Shown here: piece after piece, positions 1 through 7,984 of the stretch
Layout: every line of letters starts with the position of its first letter
Numbering within the stretch: position 1 is the first letter of the stretch
DNA from: an uncultured Burkholderiales bacterium
Lineage (GTDB): Bacteria; Pseudomonadota; Gammaproteobacteria; Burkholderiales; Burkholderiaceae_C
Direction of reading: 5' to 3'
DNA length: 36,241 nucleotides
Assembly: GCA_903844825.1 (NCBI GenBank)
Contig: CAIMVC010000264.1
Location: forward strand, 1-36,241
Translations under genes and position numbers: made by a program
Notes under the pieces: generated by a model
Seen by the model: only the letters and a program-made list of their open reading frames with translations
What the model was told of the DNA's origin: nothing
Database searches by the model: none

Positions 1-24
1 GCCGGCCTCGCGCGCGCCGGGGAC

Positions 25-852
25 GTGATGCTGTGCCTCGCTGCCGGCGGCGTTGGCAGCCCGCGTGCGTGGGCCGGCGGTCTGGTCGCCCTGGCCTTGT
101 GCGCGTCGTCACTGTTGCCAGCCCTTGCCCAGACGCGCTACTTGCCGCTTGATCAGCTCAAGTCCGGTCTGAGCTTTGCGGGGCCAGATGTCAAAGCCCT
201 GCAGGCCGATGAGTTTGGCAACCCGGCTCAGTTGTGGCTGGCGCGGGGACAGGAGCGCTGGCGTGAAGTCGTCGGCGCGGCGGGCAAGAGCTGCCAGAGC
301 TGTCATGGCGACGCGCAGCAAACCATGCGTGGCGTGGCGACGCGCTACCCGGCAGTGGACGCCAGGAGCGCCCGCTTGTTCAACCTGGAAGACCGCATTC
401 GGCAGTGCAGAAGCCTTCATCAGCAGGGCCCGGATTTGAAGTTCGATTCTGATGAGTTGCTGGCGCTGACCTCGCATGTCGGTGCGGCGTCACGCCAGAT
501 GTCCTTGCGGGTGGACATCGACGGGCCGGCCCGTGGCCATTGGGAAAAGGGCCAGGCCCTGTTCATGCAACGTCAGGGCCAACTCAACCAGTCCTGCGCC
601 AACTGCCACGATCAGAACCAGGGGCGGCGCTTGTTCACTGACCGCTTGAGTCAGGGGCAGCCCAACGGCTATCCGGCTTACCGGCTGGAGTGGCAGGGCA
701 TGGGCTCGCTGGAGCGTCGCCTGCGCAGCTGTTATGCGGGTGTGCGTGCGGAGCCGCTGCCTTGGGGTGCCCTGGAGGCGCGCCAGCTCAGTCTGTATCT
801 GATGTGGCGCGGTGAAGGTCTGCCGCTGGAGGTTCCGGCAGTGCGCAAGTAG
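25..852 (+). CDS. soxA: SoxA, diheme c-type cytochrome of the thiosulfate-oxidising Sox complex
   Basis: SoxA pairs with SoxX in the periplasm and oxidatively joins thiosulfate to the carrier cysteine of SoxYZ. The sequence shows a hydrophobic signal segment ending near ALAQ (about residue 36), two heme sites (C90-x-x-C93-H94 and C191-x-x-C194-H195) and the C236 of RSCYAG, the position of the persulfide heme-ligand cysteine of SoxA. Length (275 aa) is normal for the family. The start is uncertain: GTG at 25 and ATG at 28 are both possible, and the frame is open to the left edge of the window, so the gene could begin earlier. No soxX or soxB follows; the next gene is on the other strand, so soxA is the last gene of its operon here. 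Confidence 0.9.
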   Translation: MMLCLAAGGVGSPRAWAGGLVALALCASSLLPALAQTRYLPLDQLKSGLSFAGPDVKALQADEFGNPAQLWLARGQERWREVVGAAGKSCQSCHGDAQQTMRGVATRYPAVDARSARLFNLEDRIRQCRSLHQQGPDLKFDSDELLALTSHVGAASRQMSLRVDIDGPARGHWEKGQALFMQRQGQLNQSCANCHDQNQGRRLFTDRLSQGQPNGYPAYRLEWQGMGSLERRLRSCYAGVRAEPLPWGALEARQLSLYLMWRGEGLPLEVPAVRK

Positions 853-858
853 CGCGCC

Positions 859-1191
859 TTATTTGCACTTATTCTTGATTTGGGCGGTGTCAATTGCCTC
901 GACCTCGCCTTTCCATTTGGCCACATCGCTGGCGCTGTCGCCGGTGAGCTTGCTTGCTGGAATCAGCACAAAAAACACGCTGGCCGCGTCGATATTGGCT
1001 TTGGTGTTTTGCATGTCCGAAAACTTGGTCAGCTCGGCACGCGCGTCATTCATCAAGCTGCTCAGTTTGGCGCAGTCGTTGTCGATGTACTTTTCGTGGG
1101 ATATGTAACTCGCAGAAATGCTCTCAGGGCGGGTGGCGCAGGCGCTCAGCAGGCAGATTGCGGTGACAGCGCGCTGTGTCTTGATGACCAT
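859..1191 (-). CDS. Small lipoprotein of unknown function
   Basis: This 110-residue protein begins MVIKTQRAVTAICLLSAC, a short lipoprotein signal peptide with lipobox LSAC, so it should be lipid-anchored at Cys18. The mature part is charged, contains one further cysteine pair candidate (NDCAKL and the C-terminal NKCK), and matches no family I recognise. The ATG at 1191 was chosen because AGGA lies nine bases upstream and because the signal peptide starts there; the same frame is open back to 1335 but that extension is not signal-like. It converges on soxA with only a few bases between the stop codons, so it is not part of the sox operon. Function unknown. Confidence 0.7.
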   Translation of the reverse strand: MVIKTQRAVTAICLLSACATRPESISASYISHEKYIDNDCAKLSSLMNDARAELTKFSDMQNTKANIDAASVFFVLIPASKLTGDSASDVAKWKGEVEAIDTAQIKNKCK

Positions 1192-1370
1192 GTGATTGTG
1201 TCCTGATGACATGGAGGGGCGTGGCAGTGTATCCGCCATGAATTCTTTAAAAATACACAAAGTGGTTTTTCTTCTTTTTTTTAGAAGGGTTTTCTCTAGG
1301 TTATTAAGACGGCATATAAGTCGTACGATGTACAAAGGGAATTCCCCCTGCGATCGATCAAAGGAGCCTT

Positions 1371-2648
1371 GTGAACTCTTCCAAACTCTCCGCGCTTGCT
1401 CTGGCCTTTGCCGGACTGAGCGCTGCCGCGGCCATTGCCCAAGACAGGAACTTGTCGACCCTTCAGCGCATGGGTAATACCGCCACCAACATGAATATTC
1501 CCTCGGTTCCTCAGGAGGGCAAGAACGCGGATGCGATTCGCGCCAATCTGAAAAAGGTCAAACTACCTGAGGGCTTCAAGATTGATCTTTACGCGGTGGT
1601 TCCAGATGCGCGCTACATGGCTGTTGCCCCGTCGACCAACATGCTGTTCGTGGGCACCCGCAAAACCACGGTGTGGGCGGTCACCAACCGCAACAACGGC
1701 GACGCAGCCACGGAGGTCAAGGTGTTTGCGCCTTCTTTGAAGTTCAGCAATCCCAACGGAGTGTGCTTCACCCGGGACGGCTTCCTGATCGTTGCGGAGT
1801 CCAACCGGATCATGCACTTCCCTGCCGCAGAATATTTCTACGAGGGCCCCGATGTGGCCGTGGACCTGATCGTGCCCGAGGGCAAGCTGATCCCCGTGGA
1901 GGAGCAGTCTTTCAACCACACCGGGCGTGTTTGCAAGGTCGACAAGGACGGCAAGATATTTGTCACCATGGGCCAGCCCTACAACGTTCAGCCCAAAGGC
2001 AAGGTGGCACTTTATGAGGAGCTCGGTATTGGCGGTGTCCTGCGGTTTAACGGCCTGGATGGATCGGGCCGCACGGTTTTTTCCAAGGGGATGCGTAACC
2101 CTGCAGGCATCTCCATTGGGCCCAAGGGCGATATCTGGGCGACAGACAACCAGGTCGACGGCCTGGGCGATGACATCCCACCGGGCGAGTTGAACAAGCT
2201 CACCAAGGTGGGGGAGCACTTCGGTTTTCCCTATTACAACGGACGCTTCAAAGTAGCGGGTTCTGCTGCTGCAGCAGACCTCAAGGATATGAAAGAGCCG
2301 GCCGGCGCCATTTATCCCCAGGTGGAATTTCCGGCTCACCAGGCGCAGCTCGGACTGAGCCACTACACCGGCACGGCTTTCCCCAAGAAGTACCACGGTG
2401 GCCTCTTTGTGGCCTCGCATGGCTCCTGGAACCGCACGACGCCTAGCGGCTATCTGATCAACTATGTGCCAATCAAACCCGATGGCAGTGCCGGCGTCTC
2501 CGAAGTGTTTGCCGATGGTTTCCTGGACAAAGCCACAGGACGCGCGCTGGCTCGCCCTGTGGACGTCGCCAGTTTGCCCGACGGCTCGATCCTGGTGTCT
2601 GACGACTACGCCGGTGCGATTTACCGCATCAGTTACAGCGGCAATTAA
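1371..2648 (+). CDS. Secreted PQQ-dependent sugar / L-sorbosone dehydrogenase family protein
   Basis: This is a beta-propeller quinoprotein dehydrogenase of the soluble glucose/sorbosone dehydrogenase family, expected to oxidise a sugar or aldehyde in the periplasm. The GTG start at 1371 follows a good AAGGAG ribosome site (1361-1366), and residues 1-24 form a signal peptide ending AAIAQ. Family landmarks are visible: NHTGR with H183, matching the catalytic histidine of soluble glucose dehydrogenase, and GMRNPAG with R242, matching the PQQ-contacting arginine, followed by GDIWATDNQVDGLGDD. The C-terminus DGSILVSDDYAGAIYRISY is the usual last blade. A small cytochrome c follows on the same strand and may take its electrons. 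The substrate cannot be deduced. Confidence 0.85.
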   Translation: MNSSKLSALALAFAGLSAAAAIAQDRNLSTLQRMGNTATNMNIPSVPQEGKNADAIRANLKKVKLPEGFKIDLYAVVPDARYMAVAPSTNMLFVGTRKTTVWAVTNRNNGDAATEVKVFAPSLKFSNPNGVCFTRDGFLIVAESNRIMHFPAAEYFYEGPDVAVDLIVPEGKLIPVEEQSFNHTGRVCKVDKDGKIFVTMGQPYNVQPKGKVALYEELGIGGVLRFNGLDGSGRTVFSKGMRNPAGISIGPKGDIWATDNQVDGLGDDIPPGELNKLTKVGEHFGFPYYNGRFKVAGSAAAADLKDMKEPAGAIYPQVEFPAHQAQLGLSHYTGTAFPKKYHGGLFVASHGSWNRTTPSGYLINYVPIKPDGSAGVSEVFADGFLDKATGRALARPVDVASLPDGSILVSDDYAGAIYRISYSGN

Positions 2649-2650
2649 TC

Positions 2651-2681
2651 GGCGGTGACGGGCTTTAGGCCTGTCGCCTCC
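2651..2681 (+). terminator. Hairpin after the PQQ dehydrogenase gene
   Basis: Two 13-base arms (2651-2663 and 2669-2681) pair around the loop TTTAG with two G-T wobbles and one mismatch. It sits three bases after the stop codon. No T-run follows, so it could be an attenuator, an mRNA 3' end stabiliser or a weak terminator between the dehydrogenase and cytochrome genes. Confidence 0.45.
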
Positions 2682-2760
2682 GCTGCGGGGCTCCTTCCAG
2701 GCGGTTTTGGTGGGAGCCCTGTTTGTTCCTGGGTTTTGGATCGCTGATTTGTGGCTTTTT

Positions 2761-3075
2761 ATGAAAAATGCGTGGTTTGTTTTCCTGACGCTGCTTGCGT
2801 TGAACTGCCTTGCCGATGACGCAGCGTCAGGCCGCGTCAAAGCCGATGTGGCCTGCGCCTTGTGCCATGGCCCTCTTGGCGTGGCTACGCTGGCGAATGC
2901 CCCAAATCTGGCGGGACAGCAGGCACTCTACCTGGTCGAGCAATTAAGGAGTTATCGCAGTGGCAAGCGTCAAAACGAGGTGATGGGTGTCATCTCGAAA
3001 TCCTTGACGGACGTGGAGATCACGCAACTTGCTGCCTGGTACAGCTCGCTCAAGGTCACGGTCGAAATGCCTTGA
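2761..3075 (+). CDS. Small periplasmic class I cytochrome c
   Basis: This 104-residue protein has a signal peptide (MKNAWFVFLTLLALNCLA), one heme-binding motif C32-ALC-H36 and a likely distal heme ligand M75 in NEVMG, the layout of cytochrome c553/c4-type monoheme domains. It should be an electron carrier in the periplasm. ATG 2761 was chosen because the signal peptide begins there; the frame is open back to a TTG at 2707 but that extension would put a non-signal segment in front. The Shine-Dalgarno site is poor. It lies 112 bp after the PQQ dehydrogenase on the same strand, so a dehydrogenase-cytochrome pair feeding the respiratory chain is a reasonable inference. Confidence 0.82.
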   Translation: MKNAWFVFLTLLALNCLADDAASGRVKADVACALCHGPLGVATLANAPNLAGQQALYLVEQLRSYRSGKRQNEVMGVISKSLTDVEITQLAAWYSSLKVTVEMP

Positions 3076-3135
3076 ATGCGCCATCTAACGCAGTCAGCAG
3101 GCGCTGCCTGCGAATAGAGATCCGCGACTGCCGCC

Positions 3136-3176
3136 CACCCTCCCCCGCGCCGGGACCCCGGCGCAGGGGGAGGGTG
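3136..3176. terminator. Strong GC hairpin between convergent genes
   Basis: The arms CACCCTCCCCC-GCGCCGG and CCGGCGC-A-GGGGGAGGGTG pair over 18 bp with one bulged A and a four-base loop. It lies between the end of the cytochrome gene (+) and the end of bktB (-), where a bidirectional terminator is expected. There is no T-run on either side. Confidence 0.6.
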
Positions 3177-3183
3177 AGCCGGT

Positions 3184-4368
3184 TTACATGCGCTCGAAAA
3201 TAGCGGCGATGCCCTGACCGCCGCCTATGCACATGGTCACCAGGGCGTAGCGCCCCTGGATGCGCTGCAGCTCGTGCAGGGCCTTGACCGTGATCAGGGC
3301 GCCGGTGGCGCCAATCGGATGACCCAGCGAGATGCCCGAGCCATTGGGGTTAACCTTGGCGGGGTCCAGGCCGAGGTCGCGGCTGACGGCGCAGGCTTGG
3401 GCGGCAAAGGCTTCGTTGGCCTCGATCACGTCCAGGTCATTGACCGTGAGGCCGGCTTTTTTAAGTGCCAGCTGGGTTGCGGGAACCGGACCGATGCCCA
3501 TGTACTTCGGGTCGACGCCAGCATGGGCGTAGGCCACCAGACGGGCCAATGGGGCGATGCCGCGGGCTTTGGCGCTGCTCGCCTCCATCAGCACCACGGC
3601 CGCCGCGGCGTCGTTGATGCCGGAGGCGTTGCCGGCGGTGACGGTGCCGTGCTCCTTGAGGAAGACCGGCTTGAGTTTGCTCATGTCTTCCAGGGTGCAG
3701 TTGGGGCGAAAGTGCTCGTCGGTAGCGTAGGCGACTTCACCCTTGCGGCTCTTGAGCATGACCGGAACGATCTGGTCTTTGAAGCGTCCGCTTTCGGTCG
3801 CACGCTGGGCGCGGTTGTGGCTTTCCAGGGCCAGCTGGTCCTGGTCGTTTCGGCTGATGCCCCACTTGGCGGCGATGTTTTCGGCCGTCACGCCCATGTG
3901 GATCGTGTGAAAGGGGTCATGCAGAGCGCCGACCATCATGTCGATCATCTTGGTGTCCCCCATGCGGGCGCCAAAGCGCGTGGCCAGGCTCACGTAGGGC
4001 GCACGGCTCATGTTTTCGGCGCCGCCGCCAATGGCGACATCGGTGTCGCCGAGCAGGATCGACTGGCTGGCGGAGATGATGGCCTGCAGGCCGGAGCCGC
4101 ACAGGCGGTTGACGTTGAAAGCGGGTGTGCCTTCGGAGCAGCCGCCGTTGATCGCGGCCACACGGGACAGGTACATGTCCTTGGGTTCGGTGTTGACGAC
4201 GTGGCCGAACACCACGTGCCCAACGTCCTTGCCTTCGACCTTGGCGCGTGCCAGGGACTCGCGAACGACCAGCGCGGCCAGTTCGGTGGGCGGGGTGTCC
4301 TTCAGGCTACCGCCAAAAGTTCCAATGGCGGTGCGTACACCGCTAACGATCACGACTTCACGGCTCAT
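3184..4368 (-). CDS. bktB: Beta-ketothiolase BktB / acetyl-CoA C-acyltransferase
   Basis: The enzyme condenses or cleaves acyl-CoA with acetyl-CoA. BktB in Cupriavidus makes 3-ketovaleryl-CoA for polyhydroxyalkanoate copolymers and also acts in fatty-acid breakdown. The 394-residue length equals that of BktB, the N-terminus [20 protein letters not shown] and the C-terminus [14 protein letters not shown] are nearly the same as I remember for that protein, and the catalytic residues are present: C90 in NRLCGSG, the histidine of [11 protein letters not shown] and the cysteine of TMCIGGG. ATG 4368 has AAAGGAG just upstream on the minus strand; the longer open frame back to 4533 is not part of the family. 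It is a single gene, transcribed away from the toxin-antitoxin pair. Confidence 0.92.
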   Translation of the reverse strand: MSREVVIVSGVRTAIGTFGGSLKDTPPTELAALVVRESLARAKVEGKDVGHVVFGHVVNTEPKDMYLSRVAAINGGCSEGTPAFNVNRLCGSGLQAIISASQSILLGDTDVAIGGGAENMSRAPYVSLATRFGARMGDTKMIDMMVGALHDPFHTIHMGVTAENIAAKWGISRNDQDQLALESHNRAQRATESGRFKDQIVPVMLKSRKGEVAYATDEHFRPNCTLEDMSKLKPVFLKEHGTVTAGNASGINDAAAAVVLMEASSAKARGIAPLARLVAYAHAGVDPKYMGIGPVPATQLALKKAGLTVNDLDVIEANEAFAAQACAVSRDLGLDPAKVNPNGSGISLGHPIGATGALITVKALHELQRIQGRYALVTMCIGGGQGIAAIFERM

Positions 4369-4526
4369 ATCGGTCTCCTTTAGTGAATGATGGGTCCGGC
4401 GCCGAGTGTTGCCTGCCTGGGCTACGCGGGGCTGACAAAACCCTTTTGATTTTGACGCTTGTTCGGCTCTGGGCGCACGGCAGCCACGCGGCGCGTGGGT
4501 CGACCTCCGCTGAGCATCGGCTAAAA

Positions 4527-4555
4527 TGTACAAAATCCACTAATTTGTACAAAAT
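4527..4555. promoter_or_regulatory. Repeated TGTACAAAAT motif, likely autoregulatory operator of the toxin-antitoxin pair
   Basis: TGTACAAAAT occurs at 4527-4536 and again at 4546-4555, spaced 19 bp start to start (about two helical turns). Each copy contains the TGTACA palindrome, and the second lies in the perfect palindrome TTTGTACAAA (4544-4553). The second copy runs into the antitoxin start codon. Antitoxins of the Phd family usually bind such repeats to repress their own operon. Confidence 0.6.
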
Positions 4556-4799
4556 GCAGACCATCGCCTTGAGTCAATTTCGCGCCAACACCTCGGCCAT
4601 GATCGACCTGGTTGAGCGCGGCGAAACCGTGCGTATCCTGCGCCATGGCAAGCCGGTCGCCGAACTGGTGCCGGTCAAGGCCGCAGACGCTGCTCGGGTG
4701 CCGAGCTGGAAGCGGCCGATTGAGCCCTTGCACATTGTGCGACCTGACGGCAAGACCGGCGCCCAGCGCATCGTTGAAGAGCGTGAGGGCAACTGGTAA
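4554..4799 (+). CDS. Phd/YefM-family antitoxin
   Basis: The 81-residue protein begins MQTIALSQFRANTSAMIDLV and continues ERGETVRILRHGKPVAELVP, the standard fold of Phd/YefM antitoxins (DNA-binding N-terminal half). The C-terminal 35 residues would wrap the toxin. It should neutralise the PIN toxin downstream and repress the operon through the repeats at 4527-4555. ATG 4554 is chosen because the family N-terminus begins there; there is almost no room for a ribosome site, since the start lies in the operator repeat, so translation may be inefficient or leaderless. The stop TAA overlaps the toxin start by one base (TAATG), which implies translational coupling. Confidence 0.85.
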   Translation: MQTIALSQFRANTSAMIDLVERGETVRILRHGKPVAELVPVKAADAARVPSWKRPIEPLHIVRPDGKTGAQRIVEEREGNW

Positions 4800-5218
4800 T
4801 GCGAATGCTGATGGACACCTCGTCGCTGTATAAGCGCTACAACGAAGAGGCTGGCCGTGAGCAGGTGCTGGCGGCCGGGGCGAGGGCCAGCGAACTGGTT
4901 GTGGCTGCCCATTGCAAGTGCGAGCTTGCCTCGGCCTTGAACCGGCAACGTCACGACGGTCTGGTCAGCCCCGATGATTACGCGCGCATCATGGCCATCG
5001 TTCATGCCGACTTCAGGGACTTTACCCTGATGTCGCTGGACGAGCGGGTGCAAGCTTATGCGCTGAGCGCGATGGAGCGAACCCGACTTGGCGCGATGGA
5101 CGCGCTGCACATTGGCGCCGCGCAGGCGGCGCGCGTTGATCTTTTTGTCACCGCTGATCCGCGGCTCGCGCACGCAGCCCAGGCCCTGGGCCTGACAACC
5201 GAACTCATTGAGGCTTGA
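4799..5218 (+). CDS. vapC: PIN-domain ribonuclease toxin (VapC type)
   Basis: A 139-residue PIN-domain protein. The four acidic metal-binding positions are visible: D6 (LLMDTSSL-like MLMDTS), E42 (CKCELAS), D101 (AMDALHI) and D120 (VTADPRL). PIN toxins of this kind are Mg-dependent endoribonucleases, and several cut tRNAs or the sarcin-ricin loop of 23S rRNA; the target here is unknown. It is preceded by its antitoxin with a one-base overlap and followed by mnmG after a single base. The last codons of the toxin (ATTGAGGCTTGA) carry the GAGG that serves as ribosome site for mnmG, so the three genes look like one transcript. Confidence 0.85.
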   Translation: MRMLMDTSSLYKRYNEEAGREQVLAAGARASELVVAAHCKCELASALNRQRHDGLVSPDDYARIMAIVHADFRDFTLMSLDERVQAYALSAMERTRLGAMDALHIGAAQAARVDLFVTADPRLAHAAQALGLTTELIEA

Positions 5219-5219
5219 C

Positions 5220-7217
5220 ATGTTTTATCCCCAGGAATTTGACGTCATCGTGGTGGGCGGCGGTCACGCCGGCACCGAAGCGGCGCTGGCAGCAGCCCGG
5301 ATGGGCTGCAAGACCTTGCTGCTGTCGCACAACATCGAGACGCTCGGTCAGATGAGCTGCAACCCGTCGATTGGCGGGATCGGCAAGGGTCACTTGGTCA
5401 AGGAGGTCGACGCGCTGGGGGGCGCCATGGCCCTGGCGACCGACGAGGGGGGCATTCAGTTTCGCATCCTCAACTCCAGCAAGGGCCCGGCGGTGCGAGC
5501 TACCCGTGCCCAGGCGGACCGCATTTTGTACAAGGCAGCGATTCGGCGCACACTGGAGAATCAGCCGAATTTGTGGCTTTTCCAGCAAGCGGTGGATGAC
5601 CTGTTGGTCGAAGGCGATCGGGTGGTCGGAGCGGTCACGCAGGTCGGTATTAAATTTCGTAGCCGTACCGTGGTGCTGACGGCGGGCACCTTCCTGGACG
5701 GCAAGATTCATGTGGGCTTGAATAACTACTCGGCCGGCCGGGCCGGGGACCCGCCAGCGGTGTCCCTGAGCGCCCGTCTCAAGGAGCTCAAGCTGCCACA
5801 GGGGCGCCTGAAGACCGGGACGCCACCGCGTATTGATGGTCGCAGCATCGACTTTTCGAAGTGCATTGAACAGCCTGGCGACGGCATGTCGGGCGGCGAG
5901 GGGCGCCGCGTGCCGGTGTTCAGCTTCATGGGTGCGGGCATTGCGCACCCCCGTCAGGTGCCTTGCTGGATCACGCACACCAACGAGCGCACGCACGACA
6001 TCATTCGATCCGGCTTCGACCGCAGCCCGATGTTCACGGGCAAAATCGATGGCGTGGGGCCGCGCTATTGCCCGAGCGTGGAAGACAAGATCAATCGCTT
6101 TGCCGGCAAGGACAGCCATCAGATCTTTCTGGAGCCGGAGGGGCTGACGACCCACGAGATCTACCCCAACGGTATTTCGACCAGCTTGCCGTTTGATATT
6201 CAATACGAGTTGGTGCGCTCGATGGCGGGCATGGAAAACGCCCATATCTTGCGGCCTGGCTACGCTATTGAGTACGACTACTTTGACCCGCGCTCGCTCA
6301 AGTCCAGCTTCGAGACACGGGCCATTGGCGGGCTCTTTTTCGCCGGACAGATCAACGGCACGACAGGCTACGAGGAGGCCGCTGCCCAGGGCTTGTTTGC
6401 CGGTATGAATGCCGCGCTCCAGTGTCAGGGCAAAGACGCCTGGTTGCCGCGCCGGGACGAGGCCTACCTGGGCGTGCTGGTGGACGACCTGATTACCAAG
6501 GGGGTGACGGAGCCTTATCGCATGTTCACCAGCCGGGCCGAGTACCGCTTGATGCTGCGCGAAGATAACGCCGACATGCGGCTGACCGAGAAGGGCAGGC
6601 AGCTCGGGCTGGTGGATGACGCGCGATGGGATGCCTTCAACCGCAAGCGCGATGCTGTTTCACGTGAAACACAGCGGCTGCGCTCGCTCTGGATTAACCC
6701 GAACAATCTACCCGTGGCGGAGGCCGAGCGCGTGCTGGGAAAAGCGATTGAGCGCGAGTACAACCTGCTGGATCTGCTGCGACGCCCCGATGTCGACTAC
6801 GCCGGCCTCATGTCACTGGACAGCGGCCGCTTTGTGAATGCCGAGCTGGGCGCGGAGATGGACGAGGTTTCACGTGAAACAGGCCGGTGCCTGACACCCG
6901 ATATGGCCAGAAGTGTCATCGAGCAAATCGAAATCATCGCCAAGTACGCGGGCTATATCGACCTGCAGAAAACCGAGGTCGAGCGTGCCAGTCACTACGA
7001 GAACCTCAAGCTTCCAGCCGAGTTGGACTATATGCAGGTTACGGCATTGAGCATTGAGGCCCGACAAAGGCTGGCCAAGCACCGACCCGAAACGCTGGGT
7101 TTGGCCTCGCGCATGTCGGGCATCACTCCGGCGACTATTTCGCTCTTGCTGGTGCATCTTAAAAAGAGCCTGTGGAAGACACAGTCCAATCCTGAGGCCA
7201 GCAAGGCGGCCGCATGA
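5220..7217 (+). CDS. mnmG: tRNA uridine-5-carboxymethylaminomethyl modification enzyme MnmG (GidA)
   Basis: MnmG works with the GTPase MnmE to add a carboxymethylaminomethyl group to U34 of certain tRNAs, using FAD and methylene-tetrahydrofolate. The FAD-binding motif GGGHAG is at residues 13-18, and the family signatures [22 protein letters not shown] (split here as [11 protein letters not shown] and VKEVDALGG), TGTPPRIDG and [16 protein letters not shown] are all present. The protein is 665 aa against 629 in E. coli. ATG 5220 lies one base after the toxin stop and has GAGG six bases upstream. Two parS centromere sites are embedded in the coding sequence, each read as the peptide VSRET. It overlaps rsmG by four bases (ATGA). 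Confidence 0.97.
   Translation: MFYPQEFDVIVVGGGHAGTEAALAAARMGCKTLLLSHNIETLGQMSCNPSIGGIGKGHLVKEVDALGGAMALATDEGGIQFRILNSSKGPAVRATRAQADRILYKAAIRRTLENQPNLWLFQQAVDDLLVEGDRVVGAVTQVGIKFRSRTVVLTAGTFLDGKIHVGLNNYSAGRAGDPPAVSLSARLKELKLPQGRLKTGTPPRIDGRSIDFSKCIEQPGDGMSGGEGRRVPVFSFMGAGIAHPRQVPCWITHTNERTHDIIRSGFDRSPMFTGKIDGVGPRYCPSVEDKINRFAGKDSHQIFLEPEGLTTHEIYPNGISTSLPFDIQYELVRSMAGMENAHILRPGYAIEYDYFDPRSLKSSFETRAIGGLFFAGQINGTTGYEEAAAQGLFAGMNAALQCQGKDAWLPRRDEAYLGVLVDDLITKGVTEPYRMFTSRAEYRLMLREDNADMRLTEKGRQLGLVDDARWDAFNRKRDAVSRETQRLRSLWINPNNLPVAEAERVLGKAIEREYNLLDLLRRPDVDYAGLMSLDSGRFVNAELGAEMDEVSRETGRCLTPDMARSVIEQIEIIAKYAGYIDLQKTEVERASHYENLKLPAELDYMQVTALSIEARQRLAKHRPETLGLASRMSGITPATISLLLVHLKKSLWKTQSNPEASKAAA
6656..6671. 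other. parS site 1 (perfect consensus) inside mnmG
   Basis: TGTTTCACGTGAAACA is an exact 16-bp palindrome equal to the universal chromosomal parS sequence bound by ParB. It lies in frame inside mnmG and encodes VSRET. ParB would load here as a CTP-dependent sliding clamp. The partner genes parA and parB lie 2-3.5 kb downstream. Confidence 0.96.
6866..6881. other. parS site 2 (one mismatch) inside mnmG
   Basis: GGTTTCACGTGAAACA differs from consensus parS only at the first base; the 14-bp core GTTTCACGTGAAAC is intact and palindromic. It is exactly 210 bp after site 1, again read as VSRET in MnmG. Confidence 0.93.
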
Positions 7218-7879
7218 GCGCGCCCACGCAACAAGGCTTGCGTGCGGGCTTGGCGGCCCTGAGTCTGAGCCTGTCCGACCGACAAGTCTCGCAGCTCATG
7301 GACTACCTGGCCCTGATCGGCAAGTGGAACCAGGTTTACAACCTCACGGCAGTGCGCGATCCAGTCGAGATGTTGACCCATCATGTGCTCGACAGTCTGG
7401 CGGCGCTCGGCCCGCTCCAGCGCCACTTGTCGCAGGTCGGAAAGCTGCAGGGCGCCAGCCTGTTGGATGTGGGCTCCGGCGCTGGTCTGCCGGGCATCGT
7501 TTTCGCGATTGGCAGCCCAGGTCTGGCGGTGAGTTGCGTTGACACGGTGGGCAAGAAAGCGGCTTTCATCAAACAAGCGGCGCTGGCGCTGGGCTTGGAC
7601 AATCTGACCGGGATTCATGCTCGCGTGGAGTCGCTGACCCAGCGATTTGATGTGGTCAGTTCCAGAGCATTTGCTTCGTTACCCGACTTCACCGTTTGGT
7701 CGAGCGATGCGCTGGCCGAGGAGGGCGTCTGGCTTGCGATGAAGGGCAAGCTGCCGGCCGATGAGATCGTGGCACTGGCGCCCGGGGTGGAGGTGTTTCA
7801 CGTGGAACAGTTGCAGGTTCCGGGGCTGGCGGCCGAGCGTTGCATTGTCTGGATGCGTGCCCGTGCGACGACCCGTTGA
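7214..7879 (+). CDS. rsmG: 16S rRNA (guanine527-N7)-methyltransferase RsmG (GidB)
   Basis: RsmG methylates N7 of G527 in 16S rRNA using S-adenosylmethionine; its loss gives low-level streptomycin resistance. The SAM-binding loop [17 protein letters not shown] is clear in the centre, followed by [12 protein letters not shown] and VSSRAFASL, both family hallmarks. The 221-residue length is close to the 207 of E. coli. The start ATG overlaps the mnmG stop (ATGA), the usual arrangement, so translation is probably coupled. A third parS-like site lies near its 3' end and is read as FHVEQ. Confidence 0.96.
   Translation: MSAPTQQGLRAGLAALSLSLSDRQVSQLMDYLALIGKWNQVYNLTAVRDPVEMLTHHVLDSLAALGPLQRHLSQVGKLQGASLLDVGSGAGLPGIVFAIGSPGLAVSCVDTVGKKAAFIKQAALALGLDNLTGIHARVESLTQRFDVVSSRAFASLPDFTVWSSDALAEEGVWLAMKGKLPADEIVALAPGVEVFHVEQLQVPGLAAERCIVWMRARATTR
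7794..7809. other. parS site 3 (one mismatch) inside rsmG
   Basis: TGTTTCACGTGGAACA differs from consensus parS at one base (A to G in the right arm), a variant found in functional parS sites of other bacteria. It lies 928 bp after site 2 and 890 bp before parA. Confidence 0.9.
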
Positions 7880-7960
7880 CCTTTTGTCGACGTGTTGACG
7901 GCGGCCGCAAGCAAGTCGGCAACAGCGCCCAGAAAGCCTGACGTAAACTCTCGGCCTTAA

Positions 7961-7980
7961 TCCAAGGACTTCCAAGGACT
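7961..7980 (+). repeat. Tandem 10-bp duplication carrying two ribosome-binding sites
   Basis: TCCAAGGACT is present twice in a row immediately before the LysE-family gene. Each copy has AAGGA; the second is six bases from the ATG at 7985 and is the functional one by spacing. Confidence 0.7.
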
Positions 7981-7984
7981 TTTC

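Noticed and set aside
1..60. The open frame before soxA gives AGDVMLCLAAGG, which resembles the C-terminal end of MurC, hinting at a fusion.
   Set aside because: Only about a dozen residues are visible, they run straight into a normal SoxA signal peptide, and a chance match or alternative start is simpler.
1563..2840. A 425-codon open frame on the minus strand opposite the PQQ dehydrogenase gene.
   Set aside because: It is a GC-rich antisense shadow without any family motif; the plus strand has signal peptide, ribosome site and catalytic residues.
3274..4383. A 369-codon plus-strand frame opposite bktB.
   Set aside because: The minus strand encodes a complete thiolase with all catalytic residues; this is its shadow.
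4500..5220. A replication origin near mnmG, as in many bacteria.
   Set aside because: No cluster of DnaA boxes or AT-rich unwinding element is visible anywhere in the window; only parS sites support nearness to the origin.
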